The notes beneath the pieces were generated by a model, which had not been told where the DNA came from, searched no databases, and saw only the letters and a program-made list of their open reading frames with translations. From contig JBHEQS010000001.1 in the NCBI GenBank assembly GCA_046530765.1, positions 341,179-405,178 on the forward strand: a stretch of 64,000 nucleotides of DNA, read 5' to 3'. Numbering within the stretch: the first letter of the stretch is position 1; every line of letters begins with the position of its first letter. Position numbers and translations under genes: made by a program. Positions 20,960-32,378 of the stretch are shown here, one piece after another. Origin of the DNA: Arsenophonus sp046530765. GTDB lineage: Bacteria > Pseudomonadota > Gammaproteobacteria > Enterobacterales > Enterobacteriaceae.

Positions 20960-22504
20960 TTATTTTGATAAATTTATCAAACCAATAGAAGCAAACCACT
21001 CTGTTGTTGGTATCAACCATAGTTCCATTGTTAGTAAACCAACTAGTGTTATAAAAATTGCATAAGGTAAAGCCATTATGACCATTTTAGCATATGAAAG
21101 CCGAATAAGTGGTGAAATTTTTGAGGTTAACAAGAATAAAAAAGAAGCCTGGCCGTTTGGTGTTGCTATTGAAGGCAAGTTAGTGCCAGTATTAATGGCA
21201 ACAGCTAAATATTCATATTGTTGTCGTGATATCAATCCATCTTTTAATGCACTCATTGCTTCATTTATATAGACTGTACCAATAAAAACATTATCAGAAA
21301 TAATAGAAAGTAATCCATTAGATAAATAAAATAAAAAAAGTTGTGATGATTCATTAAATTTTAATATAAATTGAATAAATGGGGTAAAAAGACGTTGATC
21401 GATAATTACTGCAACAATTGAAAAGAATATGGTTAATAAAGCAATAAAAGGCAAACTTTCTTTGAATGATTTACCAATTGTACGCTCATCATTAATTCCA
21501 CAAAATGATGTTATTAGAATAATTACAGATAAACCAATTAACCCTACTTCTGCAAGCTGAAAAGCTAAGGCAGTAATTAACCAAATACTTACTAATGCTT
21601 GAGCTATTAATTGTAATTTTTTCTTATGATCTTGATTTTTAATATTATTTTTATCATGAATTTGCAAAATTAGTTTAATGCTTTTAGGTAATTCGGCTCC
21701 GTAACCGAATAATTTAAAATGTTCTACGCAATAGCAAATAATTAAACCACACAAAAATACTGGTAATGTCACTGGGATCATATGTAAAAAAAAAGAACTA
21801 AAATTCCAGTTAACATATTTAGCAATAATTAAATTTTGTGGTTCCCCAACCATTGTCATTGCGCCACCTAATGTAGCTCCAATTCCTACGTGCATTAATA
21901 AACTGCGCAAAAAAGCTCTAAATTGTTCAAGAATTTCTTTTTTTTCCATTATAAAAATATTATTTTCCAATAAAAAAGGTACTTTTTTATTGGATATATA
22001 ATTATTATAAATAGAATAAAAACTAAAAGATACACTGATCACTATAGCAATTACAGTTAGAGCGTCTAAAAATGCTGAAAGGAATGCGCTAATCAAACAA
22101 ATGGATACTGAAAGTGCAGGTTTAGAATTAATTGACAGCAATAATTTTGTGAAAATAAATAACAGTAATTGTTTCATGAAATAAATACCTGAAACCATGA
22201 AAATTAATAGCAATATCACCTCAATATTATTAACTATTTCATGACTTACCTGTTTTGGTGAAGTCATACCAATAATGATTGCTTCAATAGAAAGTAATCC
22301 GCCAGGCTGTAATGGGTGGCATTTTATAGACATAGAAAGAGTAAAAATAAATTCAATAATTAGTAGCCAGCCAGCAATAAAAGAGTTAATGAAAAGAAAA
22401 CAAACTGGATTAATTATTAAAAATAAAATGACAATCAATTTGTACCATTCTGGAGAATTACCAAGAAAACTTTTCAGTATAATTTGTTTAGTATTCGCAT
22501 TCAT
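20960..22504 (-). CDS. nhaB: Na+/H+ antiporter NhaB
   Basis: Inner-membrane electrogenic sodium/proton exchanger used for sodium export. 514 residues (513 in E. coli) with about a dozen hydrophobic segments. Conserved blocks: SPEWYKL (17-23), AGWLLIIEFIFTL, GMTSPKQV, FLDALT with Asp147 (essential in E. coli NhaB, same number), TMVGEPQNLIIAK, SDNVFIGT and INTGTNLPSIATPNGQA. Start ATG at 22504 has GGAAG about nine bases upstream. Neighbours: dead dsbB downstream, dead fadR divergent upstream, the E. coli order. No regulatory site recognised. Intact, no odd residues noticed. Confidence 0.97.
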   Translation of the reverse strand: MNANTKQIILKSFLGNSPEWYKLIVILFLIINPVCFLFINSFIAGWLLIIEFIFTLSMSIKCHPLQPGGLLSIEAIIIGMTSPKQVSHEIVNNIEVILLLIFMVSGIYFMKQLLLFIFTKLLLSINSKPALSVSICLISAFLSAFLDALTVIAIVISVSFSFYSIYNNYISNKKVPFLLENNIFIMEKKEILEQFRAFLRSLLMHVGIGATLGGAMTMVGEPQNLIIAKYVNWNFSSFFLHMIPVTLPVFLCGLIICYCVEHFKLFGYGAELPKSIKLILQIHDKNNIKNQDHKKKLQLIAQALVSIWLITALAFQLAEVGLIGLSVIILITSFCGINDERTIGKSFKESLPFIALLTIFFSIVAVIIDQRLFTPFIQFILKFNESSQLFLFYLSNGLLSIISDNVFIGTVYINEAMSALKDGLISRQQYEYLAVAINTGTNLPSIATPNGQASFLFLLTSKISPLIRLSYAKMVIMALPYAIFITLVGLLTMELWLIPTTEWFASIGLINLSK

Positions 22505-22712
22505 TATTATTCGCTTCCATTTTCTAGTAAATAAATTAAATTGATATTATGTTTTTATATGCTAGAAATTAAAATAATCATTTTAATCAACGTAAAATTA
22601 TATTAAGAATTTATAATAAAATTAGCGCTTAGATAATCATATATCTCAAAACATCTAATTTTGATACTATTTTACTTTTTAATAATTAAAATTTATTTTT
22701 TATGTATAAAAT

Positions 22713-23432
22713 ATTATTATAAAGCAAAAAAAAGTATCGTTAATCTTATAACAAAATATATTCACGAAAGTATTACAAAATTATTTTATCAATTGTGTAA
22801 TTTTTTCTGTCAGCTTCTAATATTTATAAATTAAATTATTCAACCAGGTAAACATTGCTTTAAGATTTATAAATACTTATAAAAACTGTTTGATAATTTC
22901 TTTTGAAAACAACTAAAATAAATAGTTTTATTTAAAACTTCATAGCTTAATATTTTAAAAAAAATATTTCAGTTATATTATGATGAAAGACAAAAGTTGA
23001 TTGAAGATCTATAATCTATAATCTATAAATTTTTATTATTTTACTATAAACTATAATTTAAAAATACATAGAAAAATGATTAAAGATATCATAAACAATA
23101 GATATAATAAAATATTCTTATAAAAATTAATCATAGTTTATTATAATATTTTATAGATTAACACTTTATTATATAATTTTATTTATATATTTGTTCTAAG
23201 TGGTTTGCAATAAAAAGATTGTATACAAAATTAGTCGTTAGTATTTTAATGCTAAATCTAGTCATCTTGCTTTAGTATTTAATATCATTCATTTCAAATA
23301 TCTAAACAATAAAATTATCAGATTATATATATCATATAGATAGCTAGGTAAATCAAGTACTAATATTAATGTGAAATAAAAGATAGATGTAACACAAAAA
23401 ATAATTTATTTAAATTAATTTAGAATTTTTCT
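22713..23432 (+). pseudogene. fadR: Decayed fatty-acid regulator gene
   Basis: Divergent from nhaB with a 208-bp gap, as in E. coli. From 22713 the plus strand aligns to FadR residues 1-64 with no gap: start codon ATG now ATT, then I-I-K ... N-Y-F-I-N-C-V-I-F-S for NRFPPGTILP, and K-N-C-L-I-I for RDGWLT. Several codons became stops (Glu13, Glu36, Glu39). Changes are largely single-base steps toward A/T. FadR is the acyl-CoA-responsive GntR-type repressor of fad genes and activator of fab genes. The rest of the 239-codon span is predicted. Confidence 0.8.
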
Positions 23433-24942
23433 CTAATAAAAATGAAATTAAATGAGCAGATATGATAAGTGCCAGGTAAATCTAGAATTGGAGATAGAAT
23501 TTTGTGTAAAGTTATAGCGACCTATTTTTTAGCATTTTTTATACGTAATTTTTTTATATATAGATAAATTAATATTATTAAATTATTTATATTATTACAA
23601 ACTTGAGCTAAGTATTAATATATAATGCCCTATAATTATTAACAATTATAGATAACTTAATTATATACTTAACTATATTCATGTTTCTTATAGAATTTAA
23701 TTTACATATAGTATAAAAGAATTCTTGCATTATTATTTATCCGACAAGATAGTAATAATATAAATTAAAACTATTGCATAAATTATTTTATAATTAGCTA
23801 TAATATTCTTCTTTTATTAATGTATTTTACATAATAATTGTCTGCAGTTTAATTTATTTATAAATTTATGAATAATATTTTGTCTTAATGTACTATTTGA
23901 TACTATATTATAGTAATATTTTTTGTTTTGATTAGATCAGTATAGACATTTAATTTATAGATGAACATTTATTATAAATAATAATATAATTTTATTTTTC
24001 AAACATTAATTATACACCAATTATTTCATCATATTGTTTTGAATTTACTTAGATTATTTCTTATTATATTAATATTATAAATGATGATTTGCAATATAAT
24101 TTTTATTTAGTGTGTTTTCATCTTTTAATATATTAGATTAAAACTTTTATTAATTGTATAATACTATTAATTATTTATCTTAAAGTCATAATAATTTATT
24201 ATGCTAAATTATAAGAAATTAAATTTTTCTTTCATATTTTTAATTCTTCATAAATTTATCTAACGCAAACAAAATTTCTGTATAGAAAACTATTGTATAA
24301 TTTCATCTATATAGTTGGCATATAATAATTTTATATATAAGTTTATTTATTATGCTATCTTAACTTTTAAGTGTAATTAAATAATGTTTACTGTACATAA
24401 GTCTCTATATATAAATAAATATTAAATATAATATCAAATATATTTGTAAATACAAAATATTCTATATTTTATTACAAGTATTTTATATAAATCTAAATTA
24501 CTTAACTTACTAATTTAAATTTATATTCCATTAAACATCTATTATTAATTTAACTTTATAGTATTTTACGTTTTTTTAAAATAGTTTTAAACTATGCATG
24601 ATGATTTAAATTATTTTTATTTAAATTTGTTTTATTTTACTTGTATATTTTATATACTTAGTTTGTATTAAAAATACATAAGGTTATTATAGTTTAATAA
24701 TTATTTAATAATATACTTAATTCTCTTGTTTTTGTTGTTTTATTTCTGTTTTTTTAAAATATCTACGATATAATTAATTGTTTAATTTATAATAAGTTTT
24801 TATAAATTTTAGATTTATTACAATACTTTATTTATTAAATATATATTCTTTATATTGTATATTATTGATCACTATTCTGATGATTTTTCTTTAAATAACA
24901 TTTAATTACAGTTTTCTTTTATTTTTATAACACTTTATGTTG

Positions 24943-24976
24943 TTTTACATTAATTTTATATAAAATTAATGTAAAA
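24943..24976. repeat. 34-bp perfect palindrome
   Basis: TTTTACATTAATTTTAT joined to its exact complement. Confidence 0.9.
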
Positions 24977-25403
24977 ATATGTTTGTAGTATCTCATAGGA
25001 TGAATATATATTAAGTATGTTGCCTATTTTATATAAACAAGTGTAATTCTTTGTAATTAAATAAGACTATTTTTATCAATTTCAATTTTAGTTAGCCTTT
25101 TGCTTAAAAAAACATTTTATGTCATATTTATATTCACGATAGTTAGTAACAAAAATTTATTTTATTTAGTCAATTCAATTTTGTTAATTTAGTCATGTTT
25201 TTATTCAAATTATTATTTTACTTATGTTTTATTATAGATAAAGGAAATAAAACTTATATTATTATACAAAAAAAAGTTGAAATAAAAATTTTGAGTTAAT
25301 TTTATTCTGTTTAAACTAAATTTTCGATAAAATCGAAACGGAAAATATAAGATATTAATATATTTAATTTTATTAAAAATAACTATCTTATTTGTTTGAT
25401 ATC

Positions 25404-25443
25404 AATTTGATTATACTTAATAGTAATTAAGTATAATCAAATT
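25404..25443. repeat. Perfect inverted repeat, 17-bp arms, loop TAGTAA
   Basis: Arms 25404-25420 and 25427-25443 followed by a short T-rich stretch; terminator-like. Confidence 0.88.
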
Positions 25444-25525
25444 TTTATTATCAAAGTTAATATAATTAATCAATATAGTAGTTAAAACATAAAATTTCTT
25501 ATAAATATCGTATATCATTTTATTA

Positions 25526-25555
25526 CACTATACACATAAATGAATGTGTATAGTG
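25526..25555. repeat. G:C-containing hairpin, 12-bp arms
   Basis: CACTATACACAT, loop AAATGA, ATGTGTATAGTG; pairing continues beyond a 3-nt bulge (TAG) into TGTAAT. Contains five G:C pairs, unusual here. Confidence 0.8.
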
Positions 25556-26229
25556 TAGTGTAATATTATAAAAAATTTAATTTTAATTTAGCGCTATTAT
25601 ATTAATATAAAATAAAATTTTAATGCCACAATAAATTTCAATTTTTAGTTTTAGGTATACAAATTTACTTTAATTGAATTAATATCTAATAAAAGTTTAA
25701 CTTAGTTTAATATGTAATTCTCAATAATATTTAGAGATCATAATACTTATAAAAATTAAGAATAAATAAAATAAATGAATATAGATATTAAAATTAGTAT
25801 CTTTGAACACCATCTAGTAATTTATACTCACAAAATACAGATTAATTTATTTTAAAAACATAAACGCATAACTTTTATTATATATTAACGTTTAGCATAA
25901 TTATATTGAAAAGTTTTATATTTTATATTATTATTAAAATAAGGTTTTACAATAAATAAACGTTAGTTATTGTAATTATTTATGTATTATATTTCTATAT
26001 ATAATTTTATTTATAAAAAATAACTTTTAGTTTACAGTATTATAATTATTTTTACACATAAAAAGTAGTTATATAAAATTATGAAAACTGAAAAAATTAA
26101 ATAGATTAAAATAAAAGAAAGTATATAAATATTTATTTGCTCAATATTTATTATATATTTTAGATTGAATTGTTGTAAGCGAGAAAATATAATAACGAAG
26201 TTATTTCATCTTATTTTTTTAAATATCAT

Positions 26230-27213
26230 GTTTATATACATGCCTTGTCTATACTTTATCAATAATTTAATAAATTTATCAGAAAAAATAATTTATCTAA
26301 CAACAAATGTAAACATAGTATATTTATGATTAATGAGAACTTATAAGATATTTTAAAGTTATTTGTTTATTTAGAACAACAAATCTAATTTCTTTATAAA
26401 TAATTTTATTTTAAAAGAAAAAGGTGAGACGATTAAGAATAAATTTCTACTACGTATATATTATTAATGTATAAACTGTAATTCATATCTTAATATTTTA
26501 GCAAATATGTATCTATATTAATAATGATAAACATTAAAAGCTAATATAATGTAATCTACAAAAAGTTTTTCTCGTTAAATAGAAAATAAATTTCTATCTT
26601 ATTTCTGTTTAAATATGAAGTATCATACTTTAAAATCATAAATATTAAATTATTCTGATTTGATATAAACAGTTTATTTTATATTAAAAATATTGAAATA
26701 CATTTGTTTAAGTTGTTGTCTTGAAATTAATATTATTTATGATATAAAAATTAAAAATTTATCCATAGTAAACATATATTATATTAGATTTTAAGTAACA
26801 TTTATATCATTTTAAATAAATATAGATAGAAAAATATTTTAAAGAAATCCTTTGTTTTGTTAATATAAAATATTTTTTTTAAAAAATAGTTAGCATTATA
26901 AGTAAAACTATATAGCATTTATTCTATAAAAATTAATATAATTTTCATATGACAATGAAACATTTTTAATTGTTTATCATCTTAGCTATATTCTTCAGTA
27001 ATTAACAATGATTTTTATATTTATAACTCACTCAACTGTTATGAACTTAATTAATTAAGAATAATTAAGTTTACTTAGTAAGTGTTATAACTTATTTAGA
27101 TAATTGAAAATTTATTTAAAAACAATAAATTATATAAACATTATAAATATAATGATAAAATATTGTGATTCTGACTATTATATAAACTAATAATTACATA
27201 TTATATTATTCAT
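26230..27213 (-). pseudogene. ansA: Decayed asparaginase I gene
   Basis: Downstream of sppA on the same strand, the sppA-ansA order of E. coli. From ATG 27213-27211 the frame reads N-I-I-C-N-Y-*, compatible with SIYVAYT, then S-E-S-Q-Y-F-I; near 26981 *-D-D-K-Q and a following H-C match YDDYDG...HGTD at the distance expected (residue 81). A later stretch (about 26815-26690) shows D-I-N and S-R-Q-Q compatible with DGQIN and NRTT. Each match is short. The combination of order, spacing and several anchors makes it plausible. Cytoplasmic asparagine hydrolysis. Confidence 0.42.
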
Positions 27214-27260
27214 TTTTAAAATTATTAAATGTATGAAATTTTAATAATATGATATTTATT

Positions 27261-29141
27261 TTAATAAATATCACAACAATTTAAACAAAATACATAGCGA
27301 TTTTGCGGATCATTCATATGTCTGTAAAATCTACTTTGTTTTTGAAAATCATCGACAGTTTTTTTTGAAAGTAATAATTCTAGTGAATCTGGCATTATAG
27401 CATCAGCAATTGAAGTTAATTCAAATATTAATTGATCAATAAAAGAATGTTTAGGTTGTAACCAATCAAGTAAAGGTACTGTAATTTTAGCTAATTCTGC
27501 CGCTTTATTTACTGCGTCGTCAAAATCACCAAGTTTATCAACCAATCCATTTTTTAGTGCATCTGAACCAATCCATATACGACCTTGAGCGATTTTATCT
27601 ATCTCTGATGTTGTTTTATGTCTTGCTTCTGAAACATATTCTAGAAAAGTATGATAACCATTTTCAATAGTAATTTGCATAATATCAGAAAATTGTTTAT
27701 TTATGCCCTTTGTTGTTGATATATCGGCTAGTGGAGTAGTAGAAACACCATCAGTATAAACACCAATTGTATTTAAATTCTTTTCGAGTGTATTTATTAC
27801 ACCGAAAATACCAATTGATCCAGTAATAGTTGTTGGACTGGCAATAATATAATTAGCTGGAGTTGAAATCCAATAACCACCTGATGCAGCAACTCCACCC
27901 ATTGAGACAACAATTGGTTTATTATCATTACGAGCATCAATAAGTTCATTCCGTATCGTTTCTGAAGCTGTAACGCTTCCTCCTGGACTATTTACACGTA
28001 AAACAATGGCTTTGATATTTGGATCAAGTCTTGCTTTTCGTATTTGCGCTACTGTTGTATCGCTACCAACAACACCAGGCTCTTCTGGTCCATCAATAAT
28101 GACACCTTGAGTAATTATTACAGCAATATTACCATGTTTATCATCTGATCTATTTTGTTGCATTGGTTGATTTTTATGTATTTGTTTATTTGCATAATCA
28201 TATATACTAATGTAATTAAAATGCTGATCTTTATTATTCCATCCAAATTTTTTACCTAATTCCTTTTCCATAACTGCGCCTGTAAAAATATGATCAATTA
28301 ATTTTTGTTTAATCGCATAGTTCGCACTGTTACCATTTACATTTTTCATATCTTTAATTAATTGATCAACGCCAGGAAAAATATTTTTTGGTGTCGTTTG
28401 TCTATTTTTGGCAACTGTTAATAAATAATGATTCCATAGTGAATTAACCCAGATTTTATCATCTTCACGTGCTTCTGATGACATATTGTCACGTATAAAT
28501 GGTTCTACCGCTGATTTATATGTTCCAACACGGAAAATATGTGTATTAACTTTTAAATTATCTAACAGTGTTTTATAATAAAGTTTGTTGCTTGAAAAAC
28601 CATAAATTCCTATATCACCATGTTGTGACATATATATATTATTAGCAAAGCTAGCTAAATAATATTGTGATTGACTATACCTATTACCAATTGCGTAAAT
28701 TGGTTTTCCTGCCAACTTAAATTCTGTTAACGCTTTGCCAATATATTGTAAAGATGGTTGTTCTGAACCAGTTAAATTATCTAGATGTAAAACTATACCA
28801 GTAATTTTATCATCATATATTGCATTGCGAATAATGTTTACAATATCAAATAATGAATTTTCTTGCAGGCGATTATTTGATGAGTTTAATAACTCACGAC
28901 TCATTTTACCAATAGGATTTGGAGTAGATATTTGATCAACAATTACACCATTAAGATCAATAAGCAAGGCACCATAATATTGATTTGTAGATTTTTTTTC
29001 ATTTCTATAAGAAAAATAAGCGCTTGCTACAGTAAATATAAAAAAAATATAAACAAAGTTGATAGTAAATTTCCTAATAAAATTAAGTAATCTCCAACTA
29101 AATTTAGAAAATGTTGTGATTAAATTCCATAGGTTTTTCAT
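27261..29141 (-). CDS. sppA: Signal peptide peptidase SppA (protease IV)
   Basis: Inner-membrane serine protease that degrades cleaved signal peptides at the periplasmic face, acting as a tetramer. 626 residues against 618 in E. coli. One N-terminal membrane anchor (about 24-46), then duplicated ClpP-like domains. Catalytic Lys is residue 209 in GTYKSAVEPF (same number as E. coli), and the nucleophile is Ser420 in GGVAASGGYWIS (E. coli 409, so about 11 residues are inserted between, in the Gln/Asn-rich linker near 315-335). The C-terminal NDPQNRYVFCLNC is retained. ATG 29141 is preceded by GGAGA five bases upstream. Intact; dead ansA follows. Confidence 0.97.
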   Translation of the reverse strand: MKNLWNLITTFSKFSWRLLNFIRKFTINFVYIFFIFTVASAYFSYRNEKKSTNQYYGALLIDLNGVIVDQISTPNPIGKMSRELLNSSNNRLQENSLFDIVNIIRNAIYDDKITGIVLHLDNLTGSEQPSLQYIGKALTEFKLAGKPIYAIGNRYSQSQYYLASFANNIYMSQHGDIGIYGFSSNKLYYKTLLDNLKVNTHIFRVGTYKSAVEPFIRDNMSSEAREDDKIWVNSLWNHYLLTVAKNRQTTPKNIFPGVDQLIKDMKNVNGNSANYAIKQKLIDHIFTGAVMEKELGKKFGWNNKDQHFNYISIYDYANKQIHKNQPMQQNRSDDKHGNIAVIITQGVIIDGPEEPGVVGSDTTVAQIRKARLDPNIKAIVLRVNSPGGSVTASETIRNELIDARNDNKPIVVSMGGVAASGGYWISTPANYIIASPTTITGSIGIFGVINTLEKNLNTIGVYTDGVSTTPLADISTTKGINKQFSDIMQITIENGYHTFLEYVSEARHKTTSEIDKIAQGRIWIGSDALKNGLVDKLGDFDDAVNKAAELAKITVPLLDWLQPKHSFIDQLIFELTSIADAIMPDSLELLLSKKTVDDFQKQSRFYRHMNDPQNRYVFCLNCCDIY

Positions 29142-30318
29142 ATTATCTCCAATTATATAATTATCTTAGTGTACTTAAAGTGAATAAGATAATTGTTATC
29201 CATAACTTATAAAATAATTAAAATATTGTTTTATTGTTAAGGATAAATAAAACGTTACCTTTATTATATTAATTATAATAATTAATTTTATCTTTATGAA
29301 AATATTTAAAAATAGTCATTTCTACATTATTTATTATGTAACTTACTTGAAATATAAGTTGATTTTAATAGAAATAACTTATATATATTTATTTTAGTTA
29401 TATTATTTCCTTAAATTTTATTAACCGTTTAATAAAATTGTCTTTACGTTGCAAATATTGTTCAATATTTCAATAGATACAATGTATAAATATAAATATA
29501 GTAGTAATATACTATATATTTAGTTATAAAAAATTAATATGTAAATTAATTTTGTTAGTTACTATAAAATCAGTTAGTCATAATTTTACTAAAAAGTATT
29601 TAAAATTATTTGAGAAAAAACTAAAGAAAAATTTCTTACTAAATTTTAATAATTTATTTTCAATAGAATTATTTTTGAAATTTTTTTTCATTATATGCAA
29701 ATTGTTACTTGTAGTAGTTGTGCTAATATCATGCAAATATCTGGATGTTTTAAGAAATTTTTTAAAATCAATCTATATTTATTTTTTTTACTAATATTTT
29801 ATATATATTATACTTTTTTAAAAACATAATAAAGCTTATTTGCTTTCTGTAATTATAAAATTAAAAATTAAAATTAGACAATTTAACTACTGATATTTTA
29901 ATGATATAAAGAATTTTGTAACTTATAACAAAACATTTAATTTAGTTACTTAATACGATATCTCTATCAAATCAAGGCCAGTTATAGTTAGATAATGATA
30001 AGTTCAACACGATTTTCTAAAAATTTATCAGAATTTATTTTTATTTAATAATTAAAATTTTGTTAAATATAGTAAAGTTTATATTAATTACTGTAATAAA
30101 CATATTATCGTGATAATTACATAAAAAAAATTTATTACCAATGATTGTATTTTGTTATTAAGTGCATTTATTTTTTAGCTAAATAATTATTACAAGCATA
30201 ATTTGCATCTATATTTAAGATAATAATTATTAATGATAATGAGATTGTAAAGATATGCTTATGCAAGTAACTAGTAACAGTTTTTTATTTATTACAAGTT
30301 TTTATTTTTATGAATAAA
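29142..30318. other. 1.2 kb spacer; possible ydjA trace
   Basis: The divergent neighbour of sppA in E. coli is ydjA. A leftover open frame at 29552-29794 contains L-L-L-V-V-V-V-L-I-S-C, which could correspond to APLIITVVANC of YdjA-type nitroreductases, but spacing fits poorly. No other feature seen. Confidence 0.3.
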
Positions 30319-31221
30319 TTCTTTATAATTCTATATATTTAAGTGCTTATTAAATATATTCTCAATAAACATCAATAAATTAAAGCTATGTTGTTGCTTT
30401 AATGAAATAACTTGAATATTATTAAATATTTTAACACTAATTTATTAATATTTAACTTATGGGATATAGGATGCCATTTATATACGGAATATGTATTAAA
30501 GTGCAAACTAGTTATTGACGCTTACTTTTTATTTTTCTATAGTCATTTTTTTTACAAAAATAATTTAATAAATAATTTATTATTATGCAATCAAATTAAT
30601 TTTTTTTACTGCACTAAAAGTTATATATTATAATATAATATTAAATTTAATAATATTGATTCTTTTATTAAATTATAGTTAGTATTGTAAATAATCTTAT
30701 TTATAAAATATATGTTATTTATTGAAGTTAACAATTCACTAAATAGGAGTGTAAAATATCTAGTTTTTAACACGCAAATAAATTTTTTTTACGAAAGATA
30801 CCATACATTAAATATTTTTAATATTTTTAATATTTTTAATATTTTTATATTATTTAATTTATTATACACATCTACCTATTTAAATATCTACTAAAATATC
30901 TTTATTTAGAGATATTATTTTGATTTTTTATATAAATAAAATATTACTTTATTTTCATTATTTATAATTCTTGCACAATAGTTTTATTAAACTTATTCTA
31001 TGATTTCTCTATAGAACTTAAATACCTTGTAAAGAATACTTTGCATTAATTTATATTTATATATATCAAAAAGTAAAAATCTTGATTAAAAATATTTACT
31101 TAAAATTTACTTTATACATCATTAACAACAAAAAACAAAATATTTATTAATATAGTAGAATTACCATCTAAGTATGTATGCATTAATATAATTACTAGAC
31201 ATAATTATTTAATTATTTTAA
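30319..31221 (+). pseudogene. fieF: Decayed metal-efflux gene
   Basis: Upstream of pfkA in the same direction, as in E. coli, with a predicted gap of about 180 bp. From 30457 the frame reads L-W-D-I-G-C-H-L-Y-T-E-Y-V-L-K, matching LVDIGASLTNLLVVR of FieF (Asp49 in the zinc/iron site kept), and continues toward the FGHGK region as F-F-Y-K. Later, near 30724, E-V-N-N-S-L-N-R resembles EAVQSLLDR but only if about 190 bp were lost. Open frames of 73 and 60 codons here are fragments of this gene. Cation-diffusion facilitator of the inner membrane. Confidence 0.5.
30811..30846. repeat. Tandem 9-bp repeat, four copies
   Basis: Four exact copies of AATATTTTT. Confidence 0.9.
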
Positions 31222-31400
31222 TGAAATATTTTTTATTATTTATTTTACATCTATTAAATAAAACAAATAAATAAAATATCCAGAAAAAGTTTTATCGCAT
31301 AATATAGTAAATTGAATCAATTTAATACATTAGTGTCATAAGTAAAATAAATGAAATTATTGTTTTAGAGTTATGACAATAGATTAAAATAGAGGTTAAA

Positions 31401-32378
31401 ATGAACAAAAAAGTAATAAAAAAAGTTGGTATTTTAACTAGTGGTGGTGATGCTCCAGGAATGAATGTTGCTATTCGTAGTGTTGTACGAATGGGACTCT
31501 CTGAAAGTTTAGAAGTTTATGGTATCTATGACGGATATATGGGTCTTTATAAGAATAGAATAAAAGAGCTTAATCGTTTTAGCGTTTCTGATATTATTAA
31601 TCGCGGAGGCACTTTCTTAGGCTCTACCCGTTTCCCTGAATTTCGTGATAGTGATAAGGTAAAAGCTAAATCTATCGAAAATATGATAAAGCATAATATT
31701 GATGCTTTGATTGTCATTGGTGGAGATGGTTCTTATCGAGGTGCAAAAAAGATAACAGAAGCTGGATTTCCTTGTATAGGTGTGCCTGGAACTATTGATA
31801 ATGATGTTGCTGGTACTGATTATACTATTGGTTATTTTACTGCTTTAAATACCATTGTTGAAGCAATTGATCGTTTGCGTGATACTTCAGCTTCACATAA
31901 GCGCATTTCGATAGTTGAAATAATGGGCCGTCGATGTGGAGATTTGACTTTATCTGCTGCCATTGCTGGAGGATGTGAATTTGTTGTATTACCAGAAATA
32001 CCTTTTAACAAGAAGGAATTACTGACAGAAATTAAATCTGGTTTGGCAAGAGGTAAACGTCATGCAATTGTTGCTATTACTGAACATATTTACGATATTA
32101 ATAAATTAGCAAAATATATTGAAAAAGAAACAGGTTATGAGACTCGAGCAACTGTTTTAGGTCATATTCAAAGAGGAGGTAGCCCAGTAGCTAGTGATCG
32201 TGTTTTAGCATCTCGTATGGGCGCTTATTCTATTCAATTGCTTTTGCAGGGATATTCTGGTCGATGTGTTGGTATCCAAAATGATAAACTGGTTCATCAT
32301 GATATTATAGATGCAGTTGAAAATATGCATCGTAAGTTTAAGCGTGATTGGTTAGAAATGGCGAAGAAACTTTATTAA
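31401..32378 (+). CDS. pfkA: 6-phosphofructokinase isozyme I
   Basis: ATP-dependent phosphorylation of fructose 6-phosphate, the committed step of glycolysis; cytoplasmic tetramer. 325 residues against 320 in E. coli: four extra at the N-terminus and one inserted near residue 85. ATP-binding LTSGGDAPGMN (12-22), INRGGTFLGS (66-75), VIGGDGS (105-111), and PGTIDNDV with the catalytic Asp133 (Asp127 in mature E. coli numbering) are present, as are MGRRCGDL and GHIQRGGSP. ATG 31401 has AGAGG at 31391-31395. Upstream lies the fieF remnant. Intact. Confidence 0.98.
   Translation: MNKKVIKKVGILTSGGDAPGMNVAIRSVVRMGLSESLEVYGIYDGYMGLYKNRIKELNRFSVSDIINRGGTFLGSTRFPEFRDSDKVKAKSIENMIKHNIDALIVIGGDGSYRGAKKITEAGFPCIGVPGTIDNDVAGTDYTIGYFTALNTIVEAIDRLRDTSASHKRISIVEIMGRRCGDLTLSAAIAGGCEFVVLPEIPFNKKELLTEIKSGLARGKRHAIVAITEHIYDINKLAKYIEKETGYETRATVLGHIQRGGSPVASDRVLASRMGAYSIQLLLQGYSGRCVGIQNDKLVHHDIIDAVENMHRKFKRDWLEMAKKLY

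Larger units (their letters stand above)
23433..26225. other. 2.8 kb spacer, no recognised gene
   Basis: No frame of gene size. ycgB, the usual fadR neighbour, was not recognised. Contains inverted repeats at 24943-24976, 25404-25443 and 25526-25555. Confidence 0.5.

Noticed and set aside
29552..29794. 80-codon open frame, possible ydjA nitroreductase trace
   Set aside because: One stretch resembles APLIITVVANC, but spacing to the rest of the protein is off by several codons; too weak to call a pseudogene.
30712..30894. 60-codon open frame with repeating Ile-Phe-Asn
   Set aside because: The repeat is a translated 9-bp tandem array at 30811-30846 inside fieF debris, not a gene.
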